A DNA stretch of 64,000 bases from positions 410,385 through 474,384 of the forward strand of contig NW_006763140.1 in the NCBI RefSeq assembly GCF_000264905.1, given 5' to 3'. The DNA comes from Stereum hirsutum FP-91666 SS1. Lineage: Eukaryota; Basidiomycota; Agaricomycetes; Russulales; Stereaceae. Each line of letters starts with the position of its first letter. Within the stretch, counting starts at the first letter, position 1. The translations under genes and the position numbers were made by a program. This document shows, piece after piece, positions 34,743-47,606 of the stretch. The notes beneath the pieces were generated by a model that had not been told where the DNA came from, ran no database searches, and was given only the letters and a program-made list of their open reading frames with translations.

Positions 34743-35640
34743 TCTGTAGAGACATAATAAATTGATGTTCTAAGGAAGAATATGGCAGACGTAACGCACT
34801 TGAGGAGCTTGGCCGTCCTTTGTACCCTGACTGTTGTTTAACACGTCAACGAGTGGGTTGTGTCTTGCGCAAGTAGAGACAAACTGGGCAGTCCCGATGC
34901 GTCCCGAGTCGAAAGGCCCTATGCCAGGGCCTCTGTGAAAGACCGATAATAGATGGTCTACACAGGTAGTAGATCAGTGAGCTTGGGTGGTATATACGAA
35001 GTCAAGGTATCGTTGTGAATATGTCTGTTCCTGTCTGTTCGTTCGCAGAGAGCCTGTACACTGCCACAGTACGGCGTGATCGTGGTTTTATCTGCAGACA
35101 CAAAAAGTCTAATATGGCGAAGAAAGGAGTGAGCTTCGAAGGTATTCCAAGGGGACCAAGAGTTTCGAGGTCGATGGTGGAGGAGACTCGGAGCGCGTCG
35201 CGTGGCTCAACTCTGGCGCGTCGGAAGTGGTTGGGCCACACTTTCTTTCGCCACTCTACTTCCTCACGCTTTCCTTCCTTGATCCGATCCCGCAAGCAGA
35301 GTCGTCCGTCCTGTCTTTTCTTGAATGAAACCCTTAGGAACGGATGGAATTGAGTACACAAGGATCACTGAAATTGAGAGCTATACATCCAATCCCAACT
35401 CGACTGAATTATCCAAGAAGTGGGTAGAAAAGGTCACTGAAAACAAGACGTAGGCGAGCGAAAGCAAAAAATGAATAAGCAAGAAAAGGCTACAATGAGA
35501 TTCAGATCCAGCACCAGCGGGTATACTTATACAAAATGTTCCAAACCCTCCATTCCGAAAACACATTCAACAACTAGACACACAATTCGTGCCCTCCTTT
35601 CGCCCGTACAGTGTTCGTCCGCAGAATAGGTTGAAGGTCC
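34743..35640. other. Intergenic region, no gene accepted
   Basis: This lies between the start of GPI13 and the 3' end of the PKA regulatory subunit. Two overlapping open frames of about 115 codons (35002-35361) lie on opposite strands and neither shows a domain. Confidence 0.4.
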
Positions 35641-37492
35641 TTAATCGTCCATGGAGTAATCGACGTACTTCCGCCGCTCCATAATATCCCTGAGAGGACC
35701 CAAGAGTCGGTTGAAGGTCACTGCGTCCAGCGCGGCGACCTTTAGCTTTGGGAGTTGGGAGCCAGGTTCTCTGGTCACAGCTTTAACGGTGGCTGCACGG
35801 GGTGCGAGCTTCAGAAGCGCCAGCTCTACGTGATCATCAACATATGAGTTGTCAGTCTCGGCACACAGAAGAAAGGGGAAGTGACAAAAAGAAAGACGCA
35901 CCTCCGAAATAGTCTCCCTTCTCCCGATAATGTCCTACCTGAATCTCTCTCTGCTCCCCATCCTCCCCATCCTTCTGAATCTTCGTCACAATCGCCTCCC
36001 CATCCTCCACAAAATAAAACTTATCTCCCAACTCTCCCTCCTTCACCACCGCCTGTCCATCCTCATAAACCGTGCTCACCAGCGCATCCGCGACCTTACT
36101 CCTCTCCTCGGGCGAAAGCGCGCTCAACAACGGCACCATGCTCACGAAATGCTCATACATCGTCCTCCGCCTAAACGCAGCCTTGAGTATAATCGTCCTG
36201 AACGTCTCCCGATCGAGCACCCAGAGCGTCGAATCCTCCCGGGCGACGACGCTAGCCGCGCGCGCATGTCCATACATCAACGCCAACTCGCCGAATGAAC
36301 TCCCAGCCCCACAATCAATCATCCACTCCCCGAACACCTTATGTCCCTTTCCCCTCCCCTCCTCCTCGGAGTAGAACTCATCGTCCGACGTGAAATGTGT
36401 AGACCTGTCCGAAGGTTGCAACCAAGGATCCTTCACCTTCTTCTTCTCGTCTTTATACACTGTACAGAGCCCGCTCTCCACCACGTAGAACTCCGTCCCA
36501 TTCTCGCCTTGTAGGATCACAATCTCGTTCTTCTTCACTTTCTTCTCCTGCATCGCGTTCAGCACGCCCGTGAGCTGTTCCTCGTCTAGCCCGCTGAACA
36601 GAAAGTTTTCGCCCGAGATGGAGGCTTTGATGCGTGAGAGTTGGTCTGGCGATTTTGGATGGACAGGGAGTGGGGCTGAGGATTCGTCGTCGTCCGAGAG
36701 GGAGATGGGTTCTGCGCTGACGGACATCCGACGGTCGAGAATAGTAGGCGTTCCGAACGCGGCGTTCAGATGATAATTCTGATCGATGATGGGGACCGGG
36801 ACGGGGGACACGCTCGGCGTAGCATGCATGTCATATGCGATAGTATTGAACGGGGACGCGTTATTGAAGATGGAATGCGGGTTGGGGTTGTTGAATCCGC
36901 CGGGTGGCACGGGTGGCATTGGTGGTGTGTTCGTGCGCCCGAGTCCGATGTTCATATTGCTGCTGGTCGTATGAGGATCAGGAGTTCCGTCGATAGAGAA
37001 GTTAGCTGCGCCATCACGAGCGAAACGAGCGCGAAGGGCAGAGTTGCTTCGGGTCGTGTGCATGGGATGCATAGACGCGCGACGGGACGGCGCATTCGTC
37101 GACCAGGGGTTCGTGAACTCCGTACCCTGCGAAGACGACTGTTGTTCAAGACTAGCACCGGTCGGGAACGGGTTCGTGAAAGTTGCGGGGCCACCTTGGA
37201 GTGGAGAGGCGGTTCGCTGCTGCTGTTGACCGACGGAATACGACGTGGGATTGACGCCCGACATGGGATTGACGCCCGACATGAGGGGTACGGTGTGTGG
37301 GTTGTCGATGAAGTGATCTGGGGGAAGAGCGGCGGCAAGGGATGGACGGTGGGCGAGTATATCACGGATGCGGGTGCGTTGTTCTTCGAGACGGGATTGG
37401 AACCAGGATGAACAGAATTGGAGAGCGTCTTTTGGCTGGACGCGGTGGAAATCCTTCGTGAGGTCCGCGACGAGCGCGTCGAAGGTGGACAT
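35641..37492 (-). CDS. bcy1: cAMP-dependent protein kinase regulatory subunit
   Basis: Two exons (37492-35902 and 35825-35641) with a 76-nt intron give 591 residues. An N-terminal docking/dimerisation-type helix (MSTFDALVADLTKDFHRVQP) is followed by a long disordered region. The inhibitor site RRMSVSAEP at 254-262 has a phosphorylatable Ser, as in type II subunits. Two cyclic-nucleotide-binding domains carry phosphate-binding cassettes FGELALMYGHARAASV and FGELALLKLAPRAATV; the second is split by the intron inside FGE. It holds the PKA catalytic subunit inactive until cAMP binds. It is longer than most fungal homologues because of the linker, which contains a tandem NPMSG repeat. A TATATAAAAG box lies about 130 nt upstream. 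Confidence 0.95.
37238..37285 (-). repeat. 18-bp tandem repeat in the PKA-R linker
   Basis: Two and a half nearly exact units (CATGGGATTGACGCCCGA on the plus strand) encode MSGVNP repeats at residues 71-82. An in-frame minisatellite-like expansion in disordered sequence. Confidence 0.8.
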
Positions 37493-37623
37493 GGTGTCTT
37501 AGTTCTTACAAGACTAGTATGGCAGGTTTGTGGCAGTCAGGGTATTGTTCTGCCGCCCCGTAGGTTAGCTTCCATCTCACATGGTAAGATTGTTCGAAGA
37601 AAGGATCATGAGATTTGTCCTCA

Positions 37624-37633
37624 CTTTTATATA
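37624..37633 (-). promoter_or_regulatory. TATA box of the PKA-R gene
   Basis: TATATAAAAG on the minus strand, about 132 nt upstream of the ATG at 37492. Confidence 0.4.
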
Positions 37634-37642
37634 TGGACTGTG

Positions 37643-38193
37643 AAGTAACGGATTAGAGGGTACATTTGAGCAGATTTTTCGCTAGAGATTAGCTGATTGC
37701 TCACCTAGGTTGTTGGTGTCGTGATGGTGGCGGGGGAAGAGAAAGACGCGAAACTCGAAGGGTGGGTTTGTTTTCTATAAAGGGACGCGTTGTAGTGGAT
37801 TACGTCATCTCCATATCTTTGGTCTATTGTTTCGCTAAAACGGGCAGTCTCTGGACCTTCCCAATACCGTCAAGAAGGTCCTTGTTCAACTGTAGGATGC
37901 AGCGATTTTATCGACTTTTTTTTGTACGGTGTGGCGATAGTGAGCTCGAGAACGCCACACCGACGGAAGTAAATTAGACTTCCGAACCGACGTCAACACG
38001 GCAGGCCAGCCTCAAGGCTCGCAATCATCATGTTTGACGAGGCATCCTCCTTGCTCTCGCCTTCATCCATACCGGCCAGCTCTAAACTGCTCCAACCATC
38101 TCGCTCGAAATACCTTCTGCCAATATAAACCTGCCTGCTGTTGATAGGCAGTATTATCATTCGGCAACATTTTGTAAACCTCGGGGCTGAAGA
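37643..38193. other. Divergent promoter region, no gene seen
   Basis: Shared upstream region of the PKA-R gene (-) and the RS-rich gene (+). No coding signal. Confidence 0.45.
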
Positions 38194-41100
38194 ATGTCCT
38201 TCTCTTCGTTCAGCTCTCTCTCTAGCTTCACTGAACTCGAATCAACCAGCTTTGTCTCAACTAGCCTTACTGAAGACAGGCGCCGCAATCGTACTAAGCA
38301 TCGTGAGACACGTAGATCCCGTTCACGTTCACGCTCTCGCACACGAACCGAACCTTCAACTTCTTCACGACGAGAAACAAGCAGCCGTCATACTTCGGAT
38401 ACGAATGGACGTGCCCATACCTCGCGCAAGTCCCATCGACGACACAGGGATGGAAAATCACCCTCCAAACGCACAACCGGCAGTGCTACCAATGCTACCA
38501 GTGACCGACGTAAACATCGCCATACTTCCCGCTCTCGCTCTCGCGACCACACTCGTAGAACCGGACATTCCAGCAGGCGCCACACTCGCCACTCGTATCC
38601 AGAATCCAGTCTTCCACCAGAGTCTCCGTCGATCTCTAGCTTTACGGAGGGGGTCCTGGTAGACCTCGATCCTGAGCCGTCATCGTTCTCGGAGTTGGAT
38701 TTGAGCGAGTTACCACCGGGTTCAGGGCATGCGTATGTTCAAGAAGAGGGACCCAAAATCTGCAAACACTGTCGTGCGTCCCCTTCTGTATCATCATCAT
38801 ACATCTTACTGCGCACATCTAACATCAATTACGTGCAGACCGATCGCCATACCAGATCCACGGCCGCACAGACGTCCTCCCCGCCCTCCAACTAGACCCC
38901 TACTCAGCCTACCTCGCCGCCTACCGCCTCACCCACCTCAACTACACCCGTCCTCCCTCGCCATCACCCATCTCACCCGACGATCTCTACCCAGAACTCA
39001 CCCAACCCCTCCCCTTACACCTCCTTCCCGCCCTCTCCCCGGTCGATCACCGCGCCCGTCGTCTCGCACTCGCTCTCGACTCCGATTGCACCGTGCTATC
39101 TGACTGGGCGACCGAAGAATACGTCAAACTTGGCCCAGCCGGCCGTCGACTCGTTCGGTCAGGTGTTTTTGAGGTGAAGTTACCTGGTGCGGATTATGAC
39201 GATGGTGTGGATCTGGGGAGGGAAGAGAGGGAGGAAGAGAGAATGGAATATGAGTGGGCTAAGAGTGTGTTTGAGGAGGGAAGAAGAAGAGGGGATGGGT
39301 ATAGAGAGGTCGATGAGATGTTTAGGAGGGCGGCGGGGGTATTAAATGATCTTTTGGAGTGGCAGGAGTTGAGGGAGAGGGGGAGGTTGGAGTTGGGGGA
39401 TGAGAGCAGGGATTTGAGTGACTGGGTGGCGGGCGATGGGATGGAGGTGCCTTTCGATGGCCTGGATGTGAATAGGGAAGTGGATACAAGGCTGAGGAAT
39501 GAACTGCCAGAGATTTTGGAGGAAAGCGATGGGTTCGATCGATTGTCGAATGAGACGTTGGGGAGGGCAAGGGAGTTTGACCAGGCTTCTCGATCACCTT
39601 CGCGGTCTCCGTCTATACGAGGTCATCGGAACCGTCGCTCACCGTCCCCTGAACCTCCCACCCCCATCACAGAAAGCTCAATCGACACCCTTGATACTCT
39701 CGAATCTTCATCAATGAGTCCCGCCTCCGATATGCCCTACGGTATCGAAATCGCCGGTTTCTCTCCCTCTATAGCACCCACGCCCATATCACCAGAATTA
39801 CCTGTTCCGCCTCCCATATCAAGTTGGAGGGCCGAACTTGTTGGCGAACCGACTCATATTACCCAGGCTCAGACTCGGAATCGATCAACCACTCCCGTAC
39901 CCATTCCTCCTGCTTCCACTCCTGTGCCTACTCCTGCCCCATCTGCCCCAGTGCCTGCGCCCTCCTCTCTCCATCGTCCTCGTACCCCTCAAGCTGAACC
40001 TCCACAGACGGATGCAGTTTCGGTTCACCCAAACAGTGTACCACGCTCTTCAGTTCCGTCTCCAGCTCCACCACCTCAACCAGTGGCTAAGACCCGTTCA
40101 GCGCGTAATTCGACTCCAGCATCTCGACCATCACCGGCATCAACACCGCAACCAGTATCGGTGTCCGCTCCTGCACCGTCTCCACCGATAGCGCCTAAGG
40201 CTCGTTCAGCTCGTACCTCTGGCCCAGCATCTCGACTATCGCCCGTTCCAACACTCAAATCAGCGCCAGCGCCTACACCGTCTCCCCCGACAGCACCTCT
40301 CGTCCGTCCACCCCTCGTATCGTCCTCTCGAGCTTCGCCACTTGGAATTTCATCCTCTCGAGCCTCTCCACCTGTCATTACATCCGCTCAAGCTTCTCTA
40401 CCCATGATTCCGTCCTACCAGACGTCCCCTTCTCCGCCTCCGCCCCGCTACACCTCCCGCGCCCCTCAATCCCGCTACATTCCCCAAGCTCAATATAGTT
40501 CCTTCACTTACCCCCGCACAGCAAGCGTCCACAACTCCGCACACGACGAAAACGAAGATATCGCCGTTCCTTCCGATCTCGAGGGGTCCGATGGTGGGCT
40601 CACGACTCCTGGAGGCTCACCTCGCTCACGTGCGATGTCTATCCTTAGTGGTGGCAGCGCAGGAGGGGGAGGAAGGAGAAGAAGAGGGTATAGGCGTGGA
40701 GTGGGGTCTGGACTGACGACGCCCGATCGGAGTCGGTCGCCTGTTTCTCGCTCAAGGCTTGGGACGGACGTGGGAGGTGGTACTGCCACGGGGACAGGCA
40801 CGGAGACGGAGACGACTATGCCTCCGATACCGGTACTTGCGAGAGGAGGTCAGGAAGGGGTATTCAGGCTACGTGGAGGTGCGACGCGTGCGTCTGAGAT
40901 CGATATGGTTTCGGATATAGACGCGGAGGCGGACGTTGAGGATGAGTTCGAGGCAGAGTCTGGTTTCTATCAAAACGATGTTCGCGGACGATCTCAAGAT
41001 GAAGAAATTTCGGGATCGATGTCGCCCCCAGAATCGGATATGGATACGGAAGTGAAGATGGAAGTTGAAGTGGATATGACACCCTGCCCGCCACCTCCCT

Positions 41101-41630
41101 CGCCTGAACCTTCCTTCTTCTCACCCACGCCCCGCATCCCAACCAACATCCCAATTATCCCTCCACTTCCTTCACCTCCACCTTCAGCAGCATTAGAACT
41201 GGACGATCAACCACCCCTACCACCTATCCAGTTCTGGCTCCCGACCTACCCTTCATTCGACTCCGCCTCCATGCCCCATCGCCACTCCAAATCCTCAGCG
41301 CACAAGTCCTCTTCCCGCAGGACCAAGGACAAGAACAAGACCGAGCGACCTATAGATCCCCTCGGGAACGCACCTCCGCCCGTCTTTATCGCCCTTGGTG
41401 CTAGGCGCGCTTGCATCCCTTATACACCTGCTTTCCAGGGCTTGGATCTGCGGGTGGTCAGGCCTGTGAGTGCGAGGGAGAAATTGGTGGTGAGAGACGC
41501 GGTGGAGATATTGGGTCGGTTGGGAGCGAAGGTGAAAGGGATGGGCATAGGGATGGACGGAGAGGAGGGGCAGGAGGGTGTTGTTAGTAGGAAGGGTGAG
41601 ATGTGGAGCTTGAGTTACGTTGGGTGGTAG
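38194..41630 (+). CDS. Large disordered RS-rich protein of unknown function
   Basis: Two exons (38194-38773 and 38839-41630) with a 65-nt intron give 1123 residues. Joining across the intron gives a continuous, plausible frame (KHCHRSPYQIHGRTDVLPAL), which supports the model. Residues 20-140 are rich in Arg, Ser, His and Lys with RSRSRSRSR runs, like splicing-associated proteins. A short ordered part (about 195-400) is predicted to be helical and acidic. From about 400 to 700 the chain is almost pure Pro/Ser/Ala/Thr with repeats such as SSRASPLGI, SSRASPPVI, SAQASLPMI. The last 100 residues look ordered again. No known domain was recognised. RS content suggests nuclear or RNA-linked function, but this is inference only. 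Confidence 0.78.
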
Positions 41631-41852
41631 GGGCGAAGCAGGAAGGAGCAGGAAGATGATAGGTCATCACTTTGCTTTTGTTGATGTTTCTACTGTGACT
41701 TGCGTTCTCGCTATCATCTCATTCGCGGAAGTAGCATGAGATTGATGACCTGCGTGCTGAATCTTATACATTGTGATACTAAGCAACTACGACTCATTTA
41801 CGCTAAAGGATAGTCCACTCTGCGAACGGACCGAAAATAATGCGGAAGAGGA

Positions 41853-43524
41853 TCAGAACGTCGGCCCAACCTGCGAAGTGTCCCTCTCCGCTGGTTCACG
41901 CGGAGACCAACAACTATCCGGCTCGTCCGCCTCCGCCTCCGCCGTTTCCCCTTCCTTCTTCTCTTTCTTCTCTCCCTCATCCTTTGGCTTGATGATCTGC
42001 TTCGACAGTTTCTCGATCTGTTCGAAGAGCAGGTCGTCCACGGAGGTGGCATGGTTCTTGTTGGACCGACTATGGGCGACGGAGAGGAGGAATGAAACGA
42101 ACCTGGCGAAAGGGCGACCAATCAGTAACAGGCAGGTTCAAAGTAGGGGGAATATTATACTCACAGTTCCTTCAAGAACGCAAAACTAAACCCCTCGGTC
42201 ATCTCTGCCACCTTCGTCGCGATGTCCTCCTTCTCCATCGCAAACTTGACTCCCTTCGCCCTCGTCACCGGTTTCGTGTCATCTTTATCCTCCTTCTTCT
42301 CCCCGCTCCCACCGAACTTTTCGATCCATTTCTTCGCGAACGCTTTCCTCAACTCGATGTCCGGAAGAGCAAAATTATACTTTACATCGAATCTTGACGG
42401 ACGGTTGACGATGGCGTCGTCGATTCGTTCTGGGTGGTTCGTTGTAGCGATCGTAAGAATGCCGGCGTTGGCAGCGAGACCGTCCAGCTCATTGAGGAAG
42501 AAGCTGCGGACTTTTGGGACAACCATGGCGTCGAGGTCTTCGAGGACGAGGATACAAGGCGCGCTGTGGCGGGCTTTTTTGAAAATGGTTCGGACGCCAT
42601 ATTCGGGGCCCTATCATAAATTCTCAGATCAATGTCGGGAAAGGCTCGAGATTGCAGAGGCGGAAACTCACATATGGAGTGGTAAACGATTTTACGTAGA
42701 GAGCGGGGTATTGCGTCTCTTTCAAAAGCGCTTTGATAGATTCGGTCTTTCCGTTTCCCGGAGGACCCAAGAGTAGGATACCCCTGTAGATGAATAGATG
42801 AGTAACTTTCAGAGCAAGATATGCAAAAAAAGAGCACGAGATCTAACCTCTTCCATACAGTCCCCAGATCGTCATAAATATCCTTACTCTCGAAGAATCC
42901 CTGTGTGTCCCTCCTCAATCCATCTTTGAAAGAATCATCAAGGATCACGTCGTTCCAATTCGCAGCCTGGATAGCCTGATAGAGCTGCTTATTCGCCGTC
43001 CACCTCCCACTCTGGTACACCCATATCTCTTCTCGCAACGTCTCGCCGTAAACATACACTTTTTGCGCAAGATCCTTCCCCGCATCCTCCGAGTCAGCGA
43101 CGAGGTCATAGAAGTATATTTCGCTGCCGTCCGGAGTCGCCCAGGTAGCTTTGTAGGCCGTGAAGAAGGTCCCGTTGTAACTGAATGTCGAACAGCCAGC
43201 AATGACACTTGGAAATACGCGTTTTGACTTGTCGTCGAACAAGTACATCAGATATGTATCGCCGGCGAGGCGGGGAGGCTCTCCCTCTACGGGCAGAAAG
43301 TGCGACTGAATATTCACGGCGACCTCTTGGCTTTCAAGATAGCGGGATAATGGAAATGTGCTGTCTGTGCTCTCGATCAGGGGGACGTGTGCGGAAGTCG
43401 GATGAGCATCGTAGAGGCGACGAAGAAGGGTGAGACTCTCGTGTGAGCGAGGTTGCCCCAGAGTCTGGGAGATGATGTTTCTGTAGGAGCCGGGCTGGGG
43501 AGTGACTGTTTGAGTGGAAGACAT
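41853..43524 (-). CDS. AAA+ ATPase, tandem copy 1
   Basis: Four exons (43524-42848, 42783-42672, 42610-42165, 42102-41853) with introns of 61-64 nt give 494 residues. The AAA core has Walker A GPPGNGKT at about 232, Walker B ILVLEDLD, sensor 1 [17 protein letters not shown] and the arginine-finger region NRPSRFD. This resembles the BCS1-like branch of fungal AAA proteins, but no N-terminal transmembrane segment or mitochondrial presequence is seen. About 225 residues of family-specific N-domain precede it ([38 protein letters not shown]). A charged C-terminal tail with [16 protein letters not shown] may form a short coiled coil. The start was chosen to match copy 2. Function unknown; probably a protein remodeller. 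Confidence 0.85.
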
Positions 43525-43569
43525 CGGGGTGAAGGTGTTTGGATGGGCTAAGCGAGAGACAATCCATCT

Positions 43570-43576
43570 CTTTATA
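43570..43576 (-). promoter_or_regulatory. TATA-like box of AAA copy 1
   Basis: TATAAAG on the minus strand, 46 nt upstream of the ATG at 43524. Confidence 0.35.
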
Positions 43577-44615
43577 CTGCGATAGTTCACCAAAGCGAGC
43601 GTCTGTGACTCCAAAAACGTTCGATCAAATCATGCAGCGCATAGCATCTGGGCGTTTACCGATGGTGTGACTCGAACTTCTATCTTCCAATATACTCACC
43701 ACGATGTTGAAAAAAAGTTGTATCGCGTCACTGCCAGGCGCATAGTACTATCTGCGACATCATCGCATAAATTTTCGTCCACAGGCAGCATCATTGCTCA
43801 CTGTACACGACGATTCCAGAAGTCGGCATAGGTCGACATATGAAATTTCTTGGGACGAGCCGGTACACTATAGGACTTCAAGCTCTGTGCAATGACGGTA
43901 TGTAAGGATGCTGTGACGCGCGTTGGAACCGGAAGCGGGATGACTCACTGGAGTTCACTGGTCCAGATAGGGTGGATGTGCACCCTACCCAGTACAGCGT
44001 GTAGGGCTACCTCATTAATGTGCTTCTTTCGGTAACAGAGATATGACAGTCACCGACGCCGCTTTGCAGTCAGAAGGGGGCCATGGCATTGATGGGTTCA
44101 GGGCTCTGCTCACAAAGCGGCTACTCAAGCGGCAATGCCGATCGTCTGCATCTTGCAGCTGAACGGCACAGCTCCTGGTGCCTAGAGGATACATGGATGA
44201 AGGTTGGATGAGGGTTATGCATAAGGAGACACAGAGAGTGGTCTCAAGGCGACTAAAACCGTCGAACTTGTATGGGAATGAACAGTTAAGCGGGAAGGAG
44301 TGTGCACAGACGAGCTCTGCAGAAACCAAGACGAGCTACGCATTGGACGATATAGCCTCAAGATGATCATTAATTGAACATGAGACGTTTGGTCGTGAGA
44401 ACGACGGCAAGCACAGTATGCGTGGTAGGAGAAAGTAGAAAGAGAATGGACCAGCACGCGCCTTGAGAGCAACGGGACTTGGAGCCTGTGCGGATGCGGA
44501 ACTGTATATTCCTTCACTTGTGCGCTCGCTATGTGATATCAAATTCCTCATTATTGTACAAAGCTTGATGCATGAGAACAAGAGAATACTACCAGTAAAA
44601 GGTCAAACACCTTTT
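43577..44615. other. Spacer between the tandem AAA genes, no gene seen
   Basis: About 1 kb with only short unsupported frames. Confidence 0.45.
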
Positions 44616-46293
44616 CTAGAACGAAGGACCGACCTGCGAACTATCCTTCGCCTTCGGTTCAGGCGGACACCAACTACTGTCTGGCTCATCCGCCGCCTCT
44701 CCTTCCTTATTCTCCTTCTTCTCACCCTCGTCTTGTGGCTTGATGATCTGCTTGGATAGTTTCTCGATCTGTTGAAAGAGGATATTGTCCACGGATGTCG
44801 AGTTGATTTCATTGGACCGACTATGGGCCAGCGATAGGAGGAAGGAAACAAATCTGATGAACGGGGCGAGTGTCAAGTGTCAGTAAGTTGATGGACTCCG
44901 CTGGTGGAGATGCACGCACAGCTCCTTCAAGAAAGCGAAACTGAACCCTTCCGTCATACCCGCAATCTTCGCCGCAATCTCGTCCTGACCCATCTCGAAT
45001 TTGACACCCTTCGCCCTGGTCACGGGCTCTGCGCCTCCATTCCCCTCTTTCGTCCCACTACCACCGAACTTTCCGACCCACTTCCTCGCGAAAGCCTTCC
45101 TCAGCTCGACATCCGGCAACGAAAAATTGTACTTCACGTCAAACCTTGACGGTCTGTTCACAATCGCATCGTCGATCCTCTCCGGATGGTTCGTAGTAGC
45201 GATGGTGAGGATTCCAGCATTGGCAGCAAGACCATCCAGCTCGTTGAGGAAGAAGCTACGAACTTTTGGGACGACCATGGCATCGAGGTCTTCGAGGACA
45301 AGAATGCAGGGCGCATGGCGGCGGGCATGGTCGAAGATGGTTCGAACACCGTACTCGGGGCCCTTATACGATCAAGCGATCCTGAGAATCAGACCACTGC
45401 ATTGATGGAGGGGAGCGTGATAAATAACATACGTATGGAGTAGTAAACGATTTGACGTAGAGCGCTGGATAGTCCGTCTCTTTCAGGAGGGCCTTGATAG
45501 ACTCGGTCTTACCGTTACCTGGAGGACCCAAGAGCAGGATACCCCTGCGAAGGAAGAAAAAAGTCAGCGTCGTATAAGATACGATTGCAGAATTCATGAA
45601 GACTAGCCTCTTCCAGATCGTCTCCAAGTCTTCATAGATATCCTTGCTTTCGAAGAATCCCTTTGTGTCCCTCCTCAGGCCCTCTTTGAACGCGTCCTCA
45701 AGGACGACATCTTCCCAGCTCGCCGCCTGCACCGCCTTATAGAGCTGCTTATTCGCTGTCCACATCCCGCTCTGATACACCCATATCTCCTCCCTCAGCG
45801 TCGCACCGTAGACATAAACACTCTCTGCCAGCTCCTTGGTAATACCTTCCAAGTCGGAGACGAGGTCATAGAAGTAGGAGGTGCAGCGATCTTTGGTCCA
45901 GACACATTTATAGGCAACGAAGGAGATACTCTTGTAGGAGAAACGAGAGCGACCTGCGACGACTGTGGGGAAGAGTCGTTCCGCTTTATCATCGTAATCG
46001 TATACGAGATACGTATCACCCGTGAGGCGAGCTTGCTTTCCTAGATGCTCCGGACCAGTGGAGTGCGAATCGATGGAAACGGTGACGCCTTGACTCTCTA
46101 GGTAGCGAGAGAGGGGGAAGGTGGTGTCTGAGCCCTCGACTATAGAAATGTGATGTGAGGTGGGATGGGTCTCGTAAAGACGGCGGAGTAAGTTGAGAGT
46201 TTCGTGAGTGTGAGACTGCCCAAACGTCCCACTAAGCACGTCTCGATAGGATCCGGGAATGGGAGCGTCTGTGTTCGTTTGTGTGGGTGACAT
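44616..46293 (-). CDS. AAA+ ATPase, tandem copy 2, with a probable GC-AG intron
   Basis: Exons 46293-45608, 45544-45433, 45362-44920 and 44853-44616 give 492 residues, with exon lengths 686/112/443/238 against 677/112/446/250 in copy 1. The same motifs are present: GPPGNGKT, the [10 protein letters not shown] and NRPSRFD pair, the N-domain ([26 protein letters not shown]) and the tail [19 protein letters not shown]. Intron 1 begins AG/GCTAGT where copy 1 has AG/GTTAGA, so a GC-AG intron is likely. It is 63 nt with no stop, so an unspliced message would still be in frame. An upstream in-frame ATG at 46383 would add 30 residues absent from copy 1. Confidence 0.85.
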
Positions 46294-47606
46294 TGAGGTT
46301 GGGGAAGGGTTGAGTTGGGTAGAATCAGGAGTAGACGAGCGATCCTTTTGTATCGACGAGAGAAAAGCGCTGGAATCGATCATCCGGCCCCCCAAGAACT
46401 GATAATCTGTGAAGTGATACAGGGGTACCAAAAACCGTATGTCGATTTCCTGATCCAACGATGTGCGACTGAGAATGAGTCGTAGTTGGCCAGGGGGTCA
46501 CATAACTCGAGCCTGTGGACGTTATACTGCGCGTCAATTCCAAGTACACAGGTGTACGCAGTACGTTATCTGCCCACCACGATGGTACTCCACATATATA
46601 CCCAAGTATACCCATCCTGGGGCGAACCGGTGGAGTCAATGGCGGAATCAAGCTGCGTCGCGGGACCCATGATACTGGAGACTACTCTTAGAACGCACGG
46701 TTAGCATTTGTACATAGCGCAGAACTAGCTTGGAATCAAAAGTGACTGACTAAGTGCAGCGGCTGGATGGACTAGCTGGGTGATACGTTGCGAACAACGC
46801 GATTTAGGGGCATCAGAGTGCTCGAAGTGTACTCTTTTCTTCAGAAACGTGTAGAGCAACCTGATGAGTACTCGTGGCTCGATGTTTGCCAAGGGAGGTA
46901 AGGACTACGGAAAGAGGGAGGTGAAGACGGACACACGGACCTCTGACGTGCTGTCAACATCTGTACACCGGAGATAATGCCTCGCTGTGGAGAAATGCTG
47001 TAAATTCCTGGACCATCCCCTTACCAGAAGAGGTACAAAGACTTTCTATCTCCATCTCCTGACTCGCATCGATAATTGGGAACGGCAGCGCCCAACCTTT
47101 GATTAGTTTTGGGCCGCTGAAATGTAGACAGCTCCAGCGTCAATCATTCAGGAGTAAGAACCGCCCTTGCAAGTGACGCTTCGTGCAAGAGCCGGACGTA
47201 AGATGAACAGATAAAAGCGGGATGTCACTGCACAGGTTCAGCACTACTCAAGCCAAGATACATGTAAGGAGTATGATCATCGATGAGATGACGGAAGACT
47301 ATGGTGCACAAGGTGAGTGATGGGCTGCCACAGTCGAATGGTATCAGAGATAGAGCATGCCGTCAGAGACAAGTTTGCGTTTTCGTCGCGGAAAACATCG
47401 AGAACCATGATGTCCGAACATGTGCTCGGGCGAAGATTGTCATTGATAATGTTGAGTTACTGTGATAGAGATGGTCGCAAGTATATCACTATAGAACGCG
47501 AAGGAAATAGTCATCTTCGTTGATGTACGGTGGACAAGCCGGGGAAGGTTGTGCTCACCATATTGTGACAGTTTGCGCTTTTCGTCGAAACGCGCTGCAG
47601 TATACG
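46294..47606. other. Intergenic region of 1.3 kb, no gene seen
   Basis: Upstream of AAA copy 2 and downstream of the prenyltransferase gene. Short frames only. Confidence 0.45.
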
